Shown here: positions 10,120 through 18,510 of the stretch, piece after piece
Numbering within the stretch: the first letter of the stretch is position 1
Layout of the letters: every line of letters begins with the position of its first letter
Source of the DNA: CAVXFB01 sp963760935
GTDB taxonomy: Bacteria > Planctomycetota > Planctomycetia > Pirellulales > Thermoguttaceae
Assembly (NCBI GenBank): GCA_963760935.1
Contig: CAVXFB010000008.1
Coordinates: 806,001 to 870,000 of the forward strand
Reading direction: 5' to 3'
Length of the DNA: 64,000 nt
Translations under genes and position numbers: made by a program
Notes under the pieces: generated by a model
What the model saw: only the letters and a program-made list of their open reading frames with translations
Database searches by the model: none
What the model was told of the DNA's origin: nothing

Positions 10120-11133
10120 ATGATCAAAGACGCCCTGCAAATTGTCGAGTCCGGACGTGATTTGTCGATGGAGCAGATGGCGGCGTCCATGGGCCGGATC
10201 ATGGATGGCGGCTGCGATGAGGATCAGATCGCCCGGCTGTTGCTGGCCTTGCACCGCAAAGGGGAAAGCGTGGCCGAGATAGCCGGTGCAGCGGCGGCCA
10301 TGCGGCAGCGAATGACGCCTATCGCCTCTTCGCGTGCCGACCTGATCGACACCTGCGGCACCGGCGGTGACGGCTCGCGTACTTTCAACATTTCCACGGC
10401 CGCGGCCCTGGTTACCGCGGCGGCCGGCCTGCCGGTGGCCAAGCACGGCAACCGGGGCATCACGAGCCGCAGCGGCTCGGGCGACGTGCTGGCCGCGCTG
10501 GGCGTCAATATCGAGGCCGACGCCGCACGTGTCGAGGCATGCCTGGCGGAACTGGGCATCTGCTTTTGCTTTGCTCCGCTCTTGCACACGGCGATGAAGC
10601 ATGTCGCGGGCGTGCGCAAACGACTCGGCATGCCGACGATCTTCAACATACTCGGTCCGTTGGTCAATCCGGCATCGGCCCCGTTTCAGTTGCTCGGCGT
10701 CGGCAAGGCCCCGTTACAGCCACTCTTGGCCGAAGCCTTGCTTCTATTAGGCACGCGTCGTGCGCTGGTCGTGCATGGGTCCGATGGCCTCGACGAAGTA
10801 ACGCTCGATGGCACGACTCAGGTCCTCGAAGTAAGCGGCGGCAAGATCGAGCAGTTCCAGTGGTGCCCCGCCGACTTTGGGCTACAGTCGGCGGGCCGCG
10901 AAACGATGCTTGTCAACACGCCGGCCGAGAGCGCCGAGCAGATCCGCCACATTCTGGCCGGCCGCGACGGTCCGCCGCGCGACATTGTCGTGGCCAATGC
11001 CGCAGCGGCCTTATGGACGGCCGGCCGGTCGCCGTCGCTAGAAGCATGTGCCCAACAGGCAAAGCACGCCATCGACTCAGGCGCCGCCAGCGATCTATTG
11101 GCCCGGCTAGGCCATCGCACCACGAACAATTGA
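10120..11133 (+). CDS. trpD: Anthranilate phosphoribosyltransferase
   Basis: Transfers the phosphoribosyl group of PRPP to anthranilate, the second step of tryptophan synthesis. The PRPP loop DTCGTGGDGSRTFNISTA, the KHGNRG segment and the LGPLVNPA region are all present. At 337 residues from ATG 10120 it has the normal size; the frame extends upstream to 9763, but that part overlaps the nadB 5' region and shows no homology. It stands alone, without other trp genes nearby. Confidence 0.93.
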   Translation: MIKDALQIVESGRDLSMEQMAASMGRIMDGGCDEDQIARLLLALHRKGESVAEIAGAAAAMRQRMTPIASSRADLIDTCGTGGDGSRTFNISTAAALVTAAAGLPVAKHGNRGITSRSGSGDVLAALGVNIEADAARVEACLAELGICFCFAPLLHTAMKHVAGVRKRLGMPTIFNILGPLVNPASAPFQLLGVGKAPLQPLLAEALLLLGTRRALVVHGSDGLDEVTLDGTTQVLEVSGGKIEQFQWCPADFGLQSAGRETMLVNTPAESAEQIRHILAGRDGPPRDIVVANAAAALWTAGRSPSLEACAQQAKHAIDSGAASDLLARLGHRTTNN

Positions 11134-11799
11134 TTTTTGATCTTAAGCGCCCCGGCGGACGCGCCAGCACGCTCGCGTGGCAATCAACAGAAAAAATGCT
11201 CCGAGTAGGCTCAAGCTGCCCGGCTCGGGCACCACGGCCTGAATGCCATCGAACCAGGTTTGTCCCATGCGAGCATAACCGTCCACGCTGGGGTGAACGA
11301 CCGTCAGGCTCGACGGACTGGCGTACAGGCTTGTATCGACTGCCCCTTCCGTCGTCAAAAAATTGGCATACTGGTCCACGGTGGTCACCAGGTTGCCCTG
11401 ATCCTGGAAGTAGGGCACCAACGTGTTCTTGATGTAATCGTTGTACTTCTGCACGCTCGAATATGTCTTCAACGGGATGATCTGGGCGACGATTACGTGG
11501 GCATCGGGCTTCGTGTTCACGATTGTCTGCACCAAGCTGCTCAGTTGTGTCTCCGAGGTAACAGGTTCCGCGGTGCCCGCCATGTCGGAGTTGTTGGTGC
11601 CAACGTGCAGCAGGACGATATCAGGATCGTCCGTATTGAGCCAATTAACAACGTTGCTGGCAATATAGCTGGTCGTCTGGCCCCTGTAACCTCGATGGTG
11701 ATCCTGTCCGAGCGCAGCAAGATCGGGCCCACTGATGGCCGGAGGCAGCGGCGTGCTGTTCCAAGGTTCTGGCGAAGCCCCTACGAACTGAAAGTCGTA

Positions 11800-11808
11800 G
11801 CTGGCATT
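11800..11808. repeat. Target-site duplication, left copy
   Basis: GCTGGCATT directly beside the left end of the IS903-like element; identical to 12844-12852. Confidence 0.9.
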
Positions 11809-12843
11809 GGCCTTGTTGACTAATTCCACTCGAACGCGGGAAGTCCGAGGCGAGTGAATTTATTGAGGATTTTACTTCGCAGTCGCGTTTCGGTGCGTTG
11901 ATTGTGGATTTCGCGGTTTTTCAAGTGGTCGCCAAAACAGCATTTCATCCGATACATGGCTGTTTCCGAAAGGCTGCGGCGATGATAGCCGACATCTTCC
12001 TTCCATCGCCGACGTCCGCGACGGCGGATCGCTCGGATCGCCACGTCCCGCGACAGCGGACGACCGCTCGAATTGCCGTGCTGCTTAATCTTTGCGTTCC
12101 GCTGCGGTGGAACAATCGCCTTGATCCTCCGCTTGGCCAGCGTTTCATAGACCTTCCATTTGTCGTAAGCGCCGTCGCCGTAAAATCCATCGATCTTGCC
12201 CACCACTTGATCCAAAAGGGCATCCACTTGGCCGCCATCGTCGCAACTATTGTCCGTCAATGTCTCCGCTTCGATCTCGTGCGTATCGGGGTTCACCGCC
12301 AGATGCAATTTTCGCCAAGTACGGCGTTTGCTCTTGCCGTGTTTGCGCATCTTCCATTCGCCTTCCCCGAAAACCTTCAGGCCAGTGCTATCGACGACCA
12401 CGTCGATCGATCCCGTGTGTTTCGCAATGTCGAGCGAGATGCCCATTTTGGCAGCCCGCTTGGCCAGCGACGTGTAGTCTGGAATATCGAGTTCGATTCG
12501 CATCAGTTCGACGAGCGATTTGCCGAGTCCTTCGGTTTGGCGGTACGGCAGTTGAAACAGCTCTCGCAGAACGAGCAAACATTCGACGGCGGTGTCGCTG
12601 TACACAAACGGATGCCCAACTCCGGGATTTGCGTTATCGTGACGCCATTTTTCGATCGTTTCTTCGCAAAACCAGAAGGTAATCGACCCGCGTTGCACGA
12701 GCGACTCGTTGTACTTGCTCCAATTTGTGATTTTGTACGTACCTTTCCGTGTACCGGCCATGTCGAGACTCCTTCAAGACGTTTCCTGTTATTCAAATCC
12801 TCCTTGTTCTACGCATCAAACGCTTAAATAGCTCGACAAGACC
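11809..12843 (-). mobile_element. IS903-like insertion sequence (IS5 family)
   Basis: A 1035-bp element with one transposase gene. The left end begins GGCCTTGTTGACTAATTC and the right end, read inward, GGTCTTGTCGAGCTATTT: imperfect terminal inverted repeats. The left end closely resembles the known IS903 end, GGCTTTGTTGAATAAATC (from memory). It is flanked by a perfect 9-bp duplication (11800-11808 and 12844-12852), the length typical of IS903. The transposase stop codon lies inside the left repeat, also as in IS903. The perfect duplication and intact transposase argue for a recent insertion. Confidence 0.93.
11820..12761 (-). CDS. IS5-family transposase, IS903 group
   Basis: DDE transposase of 313 residues, full length for IS903. 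N-terminal segment KITNWSKYNESLVQRGSITFW is typical of the group. Catalytic motifs are visible: first Asp in VVDSTGLKVFGEGEWK, second Asp in GDGAYDKW, and Glu in the RRSLSETAMYRMK signature. No frameshift or internal stop, so it is probably functional. Confidence 0.95.
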   Translation of the reverse strand: MAGTRKGTYKITNWSKYNESLVQRGSITFWFCEETIEKWRHDNANPGVGHPFVYSDTAVECLLVLRELFQLPYRQTEGLGKSLVELMRIELDIPDYTSLAKRAAKMGISLDIAKHTGSIDVVVDSTGLKVFGEGEWKMRKHGKSKRRTWRKLHLAVNPDTHEIEAETLTDNSCDDGGQVDALLDQVVGKIDGFYGDGAYDKWKVYETLAKRRIKAIVPPQRNAKIKQHGNSSGRPLSRDVAIRAIRRRGRRRWKEDVGYHRRSLSETAMYRMKCCFGDHLKNREIHNQRTETRLRSKILNKFTRLGLPAFEWN

Positions 12844-12852
12844 GCTGGCATT
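12844..12852. repeat. Target-site duplication, right copy
   Basis: GCTGGCATT beside the right end of the IS903-like element; identical to 11800-11808. Confidence 0.9.
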
Positions 12853-13092
12853 CGTGAGTTTCGTATACAGCGGACCGCGATAACCAAAAGAGAATGTGCC
12901 GTTTCCCGTCCAAGCATAGACGCCCGTGTTGGTGATGCCGGTCGTAATCGAGTCGCCCAGCGGCATGATGCGAGTAGTGGCGGCCGATGCGCTGCTGACC
13001 AGCAAGATGCAAAACGCGACCACGAGAAACGACCTGTGCACAGAGAACAGTTGGCCAAGTTGCATCGGCGGCGATGTAGTACGTTGCGGCAT

Positions 13093-13332
13093 TGTCACTG
13101 TTCTCCTTTTAAGTGATAGGAAACAGACAAATGAGACAATCAGAAAGCGCGATAAGACAAACATTACCGATTCCGCTACTTTGGCGATTTTAATAAGGTC
13201 AGACTGACGCTGCAATCGTTTCCACCCGCTGGGGGTGTTTTTTGGGGTTCCGCCGGCCTTTTCATCGTCCCGGCAACTTGCTAAACTAGGAGGTTCTATC
13301 CAACAGACCGCGATTCCCGTTTGGAGTTCCGC
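13093..13332. other. Intergenic, upstream of the SGNH gene
   Basis: Divergent spacer between the interrupted SGNH hydrolase gene and the small ORF at 13333. The 20-bp element found upstream of the LamG genes is absent here. A short GC hairpin followed by six T lies at 13223-13243 on the plus strand, but it has no plus-strand gene to terminate. Confidence 0.35.
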
Positions 13333-13407
13333 ATGGCAAAACCGCACCGCATTGTGAAGAAAGCCAATCACGGCAAGCGCCCGTCGAACGCGAAGGGCCG
13401 GCGCTGA
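13333..13407 (+). CDS. Very small basic peptide (24 aa)
   Basis: ATG GCA AAA opens a 24-codon frame ending TGA at 13405. The product begins MAKPHRIVKKANHGKRP and has 11 Arg, Lys or His residues among its 24. It lies 60 bases before the FabZ-like gene on the same strand. An A/G-rich stretch (CTAGGAGG) is 40 bases upstream, too far to act as its ribosome site. No family is recognised. It could be a small nucleic-acid- or ribosome-binding peptide, or chance. Confidence 0.4.
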   Translation: MAKPHRIVKKANHGKRPSNAKGRR

Positions 13408-13467
13408 GCGCCGCGTGGTACGCACGTAGCTCTGACGCACCTTGTTCTGCTACCGAGGGAGCACGCC

Positions 13468-14010
13468 GTGGCCAGGAAACTGATCCTCGATTTTGCCGAT
13501 TACGACCTCAACTGCGTTGTGGCCGATGTGGAGGAAATCCGTAGCTACAACCCACAGCGGTTTGAAATGGAGCAACTTACGGCCATCTGCTACGAGGATC
13601 CGCAGAGCAACGTATGCGTCGGCTATAAGGACGTTACCGAGAACGAGTTTTGGGTCCGCGGCCACATGCCGGGCCTACCCCTGATGCCCGGCGTGATCAT
13701 GTGCGAAGCGGCCGCCCAGTTGGCCAGCTATTACAGCCACAAACGCCACTTCATGGAAGGGGTTATCGGTTTCGGCGGGCTCGAAGACGTGCGCTTCCGT
13801 GGCATCGTGCGGCCCGGCGACCGTTTTGTGATCGTCAATCGCCTGCTAAAACTCCGCCGCTCTATCATGACCTGCGAGTTTCAATGCTTCGTTAGCCAAA
13901 GCATGGTGTGTGAAGGCGTTCTCAAAGGGGTGAATATCCCTCGGGATCAGATTACCGGCGAATCGGCCGAGAACCCGGCCGACGATGAGGCACAGGCCGT
14001 CGGAGAGTAA
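13468..14010 (+). CDS. FabZ/FabA-like 3-hydroxyacyl-ACP dehydratase family protein
   Basis: Hot-dog-fold protein of 180 residues. The dehydratase signature is present: catalytic His in FWVRGHMPGLPLMPGVIMCEAAAQL, the helix Glu in CEAAAQ, and the following GVIGFGGLEDVRFRGIVRPGDR. This matches enzymes removing water from 3-hydroxyacyl-ACP in fatty-acid synthesis, though planctomycetes carry several paralogues and the exact substrate is uncertain. The stop codon TAA (14008-14010) is formed by the outer end of the IS1380-type element, so the last residues (after about DQITGESAENPA) may differ from the ancestral protein. Confidence 0.85.
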   Translation: MARKLILDFADYDLNCVVADVEEIRSYNPQRFEMEQLTAICYEDPQSNVCVGYKDVTENEFWVRGHMPGLPLMPGVIMCEAAAQLASYYSHKRHFMEGVIGFGGLEDVRFRGIVRPGDRFVIVNRLLKLRRSIMTCEFQCFVSQSMVCEGVLKGVNIPRDQITGESAENPADDEAQAVGE

Positions 14011-14280
14011 CCCGCATTTCGGGCCTTCTGCACAGTTCTTGCAACCATTGGCCGGGCATCGAACCATGGCCGCACAACCAGCGTTGGAAGCCTTCTGTGA
14101 GGAAGCGCGCCGCTTGGGCGGTCGGATGGGTTGCCGAGCCCTTGGAAATCGAACTCGCGTGCGTTACACTCTGTAGTCATCGGGCGGCCTCCTTGCTCGT
14201 GGCGAAAGTTGCTTGTAGTAAAACAACTTATGCCACAAAAGGCCGCCCTTTTCTATAGGGATCGTGAGAAATGCGGGCTG
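14008..14280 (-). repeat. Internally deleted IS1380 derivative
   Basis: On the minus strand this carries an IS end, leader and about 18 alignable codons of the transposase N-terminus, then unrelated sequence, then the opposite end repeat (TAACCCGCATTTC). It has the shape of a non-autonomous deletion derivative of about 270 bp lying against the full element. Confidence 0.55.
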
Positions 14281-15663
14281 GTACACCTGTCGGAACACTC
14301 CTTCGTAGGGGCAGCCCTCGGCGAGGGCCACCCAGACCTTCCTCACCGTCACGCGAATCTGCGCCCCGATCTTCAACAGTTTCAAGCGAATCGTATCGCA
14401 CTGGGCGTGGGCCATCGGCGTGCCCTGGAGTCCCTCACGCCGCAACGCCTGCAACAGGACATACGCCACCGAAGAGAACCACAACCGCAATTGGTTGGCA
14501 CGCATCGTCGAGGCGCTGGTGCGATCGGCGAACAGAAATCGCTGCTGTTCCTTGATGCGGTTTTCCATCTCGCCGCGGCCGCAGTACTCCAGTTCGTAAA
14601 GCGTCTTGGCATCGTAGGACTCGGCGGAGAGCGAGCTTACGACGAAACGCGGATTGGCGCCCTTGTCGAGGTGTTCTGCCTTGCCCACCACACGCCGCGA
14701 TCGGCTCCAACTATCCAGGGTTTGATAGGTGAAATCCTTGAAGACCCGCGCGGCATGGCCGGTGGCCTGGTGCTGTTGCTTGGCCTCGGCGAGTTCCGCC
14801 TGCAACTCGGCCTCCAGCCGCCGGTTCTTTGCCAAGCCGAACACATAATCCACGCGGTTCTCCTCGCACCAACGCAGCAGCGGTTCGCGGCAAAACCCCG
14901 AGTCGCCGCGTACGACGATCTTCACGTCGGGCCATTGTTCACGCAGACGCTTCACGACGGCCATCAGCTTCTTCAGCGATCCGGCCGCACCATCAATGTC
15001 CGCTGGACGGAGCCATGCGCCCAGCAACTCGTCGCCACAGAACAGATACAGCGGCAGGAAGCAGTACTCTTGATAATAGCCGTGGAAGAAGCGGCCCAGT
15101 TGGTCCCCGTGAACGGGATCGTCGGTGGCGTCGAAATCCAGGACGATGCGCGCCGGCGACTGGGGATGGGCTTGCAGGAAGAGTTCCACGAACAGCCGTT
15201 CAATGCCCTTCACGTCGGCCGCGATCTTCTTGTATCGGCTTCCCGTGTCGGCCCGGACGGGAGTGAGTTCCAAGCGGTTCAGCGTGCTCTTGCCCGCCAG
15301 CGGTTTTCCGCGGTCGCGGGCTCGCGTGCGGTTCCGGCCGGTGGGATCCTCCTTGCCGACCAGAGCGGCCAAGAGGGGATCCCGTCGGAGTTGGTCGTGG
15401 TCGTTGAGGTCTTCGTACCCCAGCGCCAGGGCGTAGATACGTTGGGCGACCAGTTCCAGGACCGTGTGTTCGACCAGTTCCGGATCGCGATGGTCAACGA
15501 AACAGACAGCGAACTGCCGGAGAATGCCTGTCCGCTGCTCGACCTCCCGCAGAAGCAGGCCGCCCGCGTCCGAAGTGATCGTTCCCCCGTCGAACGCCCC
15601 CACCACTTCGCGCCGTCCCAGGGGCTGAAATGCAAGCCGATCCGTGCTACACTCTGTTGACAT
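14164..15663 (-). CDS. IS1380-family transposase
   Basis: DDE transposase of 499 residues. It has the IS1380-type N-terminus (AFDGGTITSDAGGLLLREVE), the first Asp region (VLDFDATDDPVHGDQ), the second (KIVVRGDSGFCREPLL) and the conserved C-terminal region around CDTIRLKLLKIGAQI and GCPYEGVFRQVYQ. The final 29 or so residues after VYQ are encoded by the end repeat and leader of the adjoining deleted copy, so the natural C-terminus has been replaced. Whether it still works is unknown; the catalytic core appears whole. Confidence 0.92.
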   Translation of the reverse strand: MSTECSTDRLAFQPLGRREVVGAFDGGTITSDAGGLLLREVEQRTGILRQFAVCFVDHRDPELVEHTVLELVAQRIYALALGYEDLNDHDQLRRDPLLAALVGKEDPTGRNRTRARDRGKPLAGKSTLNRLELTPVRADTGSRYKKIAADVKGIERLFVELFLQAHPQSPARIVLDFDATDDPVHGDQLGRFFHGYYQEYCFLPLYLFCGDELLGAWLRPADIDGAAGSLKKLMAVVKRLREQWPDVKIVVRGDSGFCREPLLRWCEENRVDYVFGLAKNRRLEAELQAELAEAKQQHQATGHAARVFKDFTYQTLDSWSRSRRVVGKAEHLDKGANPRFVVSSLSAESYDAKTLYELEYCGRGEMENRIKEQQRFLFADRTSASTMRANQLRLWFSSVAYVLLQALRREGLQGTPMAHAQCDTIRLKLLKIGAQIRVTVRKVWVALAEGCPYEGVFRQVYQPAFLTIPIEKGGLLWHKLFYYKQLSPRARRPPDDYRV

Positions 15664-15874
15664 GGGGTCGGTTCCTTTTTGTGACGCAACTTCGTTGTGA
15701 AAAACAAAGTTATGCCAAAGGAAACGGCCCTCTTCTATCCCAGTTGTGAGAAATGCGGGTTAGAGACAAAAGAGGTTGCACCCAGCTACGCTAAGGATGT
15801 CTCGGCCGTCGATCAAGTAGAGCATGGATGGCCATACTCGCTTGGCGATCTCCTCTCCGCTCTCACGTCGTCGC

Positions 15875-17350
15875 TCACTCCAAATGCGTTTGCCGAATGG
15901 CGGCCAGCGTGCGAACAGCCGGCTTCGACTTGCCACGGATGTCAATGAGGCCACCGTTGGGAAAGTCGTGCGGCTGGCTGTCGCGAAGTTGGTTCCAGAC
16001 GATGCCTTGCACCAATGGCTTGGCCAACGCCAACGGCACGTATCGGGCAATCCACGCCTGCTGGGCCGCCGGGCTCCAACCGCTCGGCGGCATCGCCTCT
16101 TTGTGTTGGGCGAGCGGATCCCCTTCGTCGCCGCTGGGAACTGCGATCGCAAGCCACAGCGGCAAGCCAAGCATGCTCCACATGTCCAATAGCCGGCTAA
16201 ACTCCAACGGTTGTCGCAGCAGCGATCCGCCCGGCCAGTAGCCGATGTTCATTTCCATCATCAGGCCGCCCAGCCCAAGGCGAGATCGGACCAGCGTGTC
16301 GGCGAAGTGCAACGGCGGGAAATCCGACTCGACATCGCGCAAGTAGGCTGCCCAGGGCCTGTCGAACGAGACCAAAGCTGGCGTGGTCGTGTCGAGCGAG
16401 CGGACCAGTTCGACCGTCCGCGCCACCAGGCCAAGGCGTTCCTGTTCCGACAGGGCTACAGCATTCGACGCATTCACCCGGCCGGCGCAGATCCAGTAGT
16501 CCACCTTGCCGCGATAGCGCTCGACGGCAGCGCGCACGAAGCCGGAAGAAAACTCTAGCGCGCTTTCAAGATCGTCCTCGAACAGATAGAACCAATGGGG
16601 CAAGTCGTGCGGATCGAGCATTAAGAGTGGCCCGGCCGCTATCTTCAGCCCGTGCTTGCGACACCACTCGATCTGTTGATCGCTCGTGGTCCAGCAGAAG
16701 CTGCCCTCAGTGGTTTCCGTATCGCGCCACCGGATGGGTACGACGGCCGCATTGAACGTCCGTAGGAAGTGCCGCGCCGTGTGATTGTCCAAGAGAGTTC
16801 CGCCGAGGTCGGCGCCGAGAAAGCTCGGCAGCTTCGCTCCGTTGCGATGTCGGATCGCCAAGGCCTGATCGGCGTACACGCCGGCCAGCGTGCCGGCCGC
16901 CTCCAGCGCCATGCGAAGGGCCGCCTCTGCGTGCTCGGCGCATACGGGCGGCTCTTCTTGGGTCACCGCCGCCCAGGAAAATCGCGCGACCGCCTCGGCC
17001 AACTTGGCCTGAATTGCCCGCGGAACCTGGAGCCCCATCGACTGCCACTCGGCAAGTTGGTTGCGGACCTGAACGATCGTACCCCTGGCAACCTCCAAAG
17101 GCAGCAAATACGGCTCGGGCCTTTCCACCAGTGTGCCGGTCGAGAGCGTCAGTGGGCCAAAGTCCTCCATGGGCCAGGGAACGTGGGCATTGCCGGAGTC
17201 GTCGACCGATCGTTGGAGGATCAGTTCTCCCCCGTCCGCACCAGCTCGTACCGGCCACGCGACGCGATCGAGCCCCGACAGGTAGGCCTGACGAGTCATC
17301 GCCTCCGTGATGCGCTCCGTCGGAACGACACGAAATCGCATCACACCCAT
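15875..17350 (-). CDS. GH10-like TIM-barrel protein (glycoside hydrolase family 10-like)
   Basis: About 492 residues, no signal peptide. The N-terminal 190 residues look like a carbohydrate-binding or beta domain with helices (the planctomycete pattern). The second half has a barrel resembling family 10 xylanases: FNAAVVPIRWRDTETTEGSFCW, the following DQQIEWCRKHGLKIAAGPLL, KVDYWICAGRVNASNA where GH10 enzymes have the acid/base Glu, and LVQGIVWNQLRDSQPHDFPNGGLID. The acid/base Glu of the usual W-x-V-x-N-E motif appears replaced (WICAGRVN), so hydrolase activity is doubtful. ATG 17350 has AGGA about nine bases upstream; the frame is open with a TTG to 17386. Confidence 0.6.
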   Translation of the reverse strand: MGVMRFRVVPTERITEAMTRQAYLSGLDRVAWPVRAGADGGELILQRSVDDSGNAHVPWPMEDFGPLTLSTGTLVERPEPYLLPLEVARGTIVQVRNQLAEWQSMGLQVPRAIQAKLAEAVARFSWAAVTQEEPPVCAEHAEAALRMALEAAGTLAGVYADQALAIRHRNGAKLPSFLGADLGGTLLDNHTARHFLRTFNAAVVPIRWRDTETTEGSFCWTTSDQQIEWCRKHGLKIAAGPLLMLDPHDLPHWFYLFEDDLESALEFSSGFVRAAVERYRGKVDYWICAGRVNASNAVALSEQERLGLVARTVELVRSLDTTTPALVSFDRPWAAYLRDVESDFPPLHFADTLVRSRLGLGGLMMEMNIGYWPGGSLLRQPLEFSRLLDMWSMLGLPLWLAIAVPSGDEGDPLAQHKEAMPPSGWSPAAQQAWIARYVPLALAKPLVQGIVWNQLRDSQPHDFPNGGLIDIRGKSKPAVRTLAAIRQTHLE

Positions 17351-18510
17351 CGGTTCGACATCCTGGATAAGGAAAGATAGCGTCAATAGTCAATCTACCG
17401 GTCACGGCATGGCCCGGCAAGCGGCCCGCCACCCGCTGTAGGAGAATTGCAAAGCCCTGTTTGATGAAGGGAGTCATCCTGAACGCAGTCGTTCGCTCAC
17501 CGGGGCGTCCTCGACCCACCAGCCGAGGCTGCGCGACACGGGTGCAACTGGCCCTGCACAAGCGATTTTTGTGGCAGCGAAGAATCTATGAGCTTTCCCG
17601 GCCTCGGAAGAGATCTTTCGCTGCGCACAAGATGACATGTTCGCCTATTCCGAAAAAACCTAGTGGGCAATGCCCATCGGCCGGAGTCGCATACCGCGAA
17701 GTACGAAGCATCGGTGGGGGAAGAAAAAAGTCTGCCGCGAGCATTGATGAACGTAGGCGTGCCCGTGCTTCGGCGCAACGGACTCAAAGATGCAAAATCT
17801 GCTGGCCCGCGAAGCGGGATTTGAATCGGGAAGGCGGACTCTTCGCGGCACTACAAAACTTTTCGCTGGCCTGTAGGCAATACGACCGCATCCCGAATTC
17901 CGCTAAGCAAGATTTGCTGCTCGTGTTCCGGCCTTAGCAGCATTCGCAGCCCTTTCCGGAATACGTAGTAGCCCCATGTGCGTTTCTGCATGCCATAGGC
18001 CGGCGAACCGGATGCTGTTCGTGAACTGCGCGATCCAAGCTCCGTGGCTTCGGACATAGCAGGGTCGCCGATTGCCTTCGCGGCAGACGACCATCGTTTC
18101 TCAGGCTGCTCGAACATGGCTGTCATTCCTTTGCATCGCATGTGCATCGGTTGGGCGCCGTAAGCGCCAATACCCACTTAGCTTGCCACCGACCCTTGAG
18201 CGCTGGAATCGAAATAAACATGAGCCGGATACGCGTGGTTTGTCCGGCCGGATATTGGGAAATTGCCCGGGATTCATCAGGAGACCTCTTACCGCTGAAC
18301 GGTGTATTTGCCTACCGTTCCAGTTCCGTCACGCGACGCCCGACGCAGCGGTGGTAACCATATCGGGGAATTGTCAATGGGCTACCGATATGGTACAAGT
18401 ATCCGGAAGAGCGAGGGGATATTTTCCGCACGGAGGTCTGAGACGTTCGCTTGCCGAGTGGGGAAGGATGATGCGGGCCGCGCCCCGCATCCTTTTCCGG
18501 GAGGGGTGCA
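17351..18510. other. Long intergenic region with fragments of dispersed repeats
   Basis: About 1.1 kb. Around 17470-17650 are pieces resembling the repeats at 19481 and 22677 (GTCATCCTGAACGCAG, GCGAAGAATCT, AGATCTTTCGCTGCG). A 108-codon minus-strand frame at 17851-18177 shows no recognisable motif. The 3' end should hold the response-regulator promoter and a hairpin (18358-18393). Confidence 0.4.
18358..18393 (+). promoter_or_regulatory. Inverted repeat upstream of the response regulator
   Basis: CCATATCGG at 18358-18366 and CCGATATGG at 18385-18393 form a perfect 9-bp inverted repeat with an 18-base loop, about 118 bases before the response-regulator start. It could be an operator half-site pair or an mRNA hairpin. 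Confidence 0.35.

Larger units (their letters stand above)
11143..13092 (-). pseudogene. SGNH/GDSL hydrolase with PEP-CTERM end, interrupted by an IS903-like element
   Basis: The 5' part (12844-13092, start behind GGAGA) encodes a signal peptide and block I (TRIMPLGDSITTG). The 3' part (11143-11808) encodes VGTNNSD (block III), the HPSVDGYARM catalytic Asp/His block and PEP-CTERM (VPEPGSLSLLG, a hydrophobic helix, WRVRRGA). Removing 11809-12843 and one copy of the 9-bp duplication restores a continuous frame reading KLTNAS-YDFQFVG. It was therefore an intact secreted esterase or lipase-like gene until the insertion. In its present state only a roughly 100-residue N-terminal fragment could start normally. 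SGNH enzymes are Ser hydrolases acting on esters such as acetylated sugars; the substrate is unknown. Confidence 0.9.
14008..15760 (-). mobile_element. IS1380-type element, composite of a full and an internally deleted copy
   Basis: Outer ends 14008-14020 and 15748-15760 are perfect 13-bp inverted repeats (TAACCCGCATTTC). One transposase gene lies inside. A second, diverged copy of the element's 5' end is embedded at about 14155-14280 in the same orientation. It repeats the GAGAAATGCGGG end, the leader and the start of the transposase (MTTECNAREFDFQGLG beside MSTECSTDRLAFQPLG). The left part thus looks like a deleted derivative joined to a full copy that lost its own 3' end. Flanks share only GAG, so no sure target duplication is seen. 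Confidence 0.8.

Noticed and set aside
13223..13243. Rho-independent terminator (CACCC stem, six T)
   Set aside because: On the plus strand it has no upstream plus-strand gene to terminate, and on the minus strand there is no T-run.
13947..14180. 77-codon minus-strand gene starting MTTECNAREFDF
   Set aside because: Only the start matches the IS1380 transposase; the rest is unrelated and runs into the FabZ-like gene. Treated as a deleted IS remnant.
14131..15660. 509-codon plus-strand frame
   Set aside because: Antisense of the IS1380 transposase; the transposase motifs are on the minus strand.
14005..15763. Target duplication of the IS1380 element
   Set aside because: Flanks share only GAG, shorter than the 4-5 bases usual for the family, so it is not claimed.
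17851..18177. 108-codon minus-strand frame in the long spacer
   Set aside because: No ribosome site, motif or family resemblance; kept only as part of the intergenic note.
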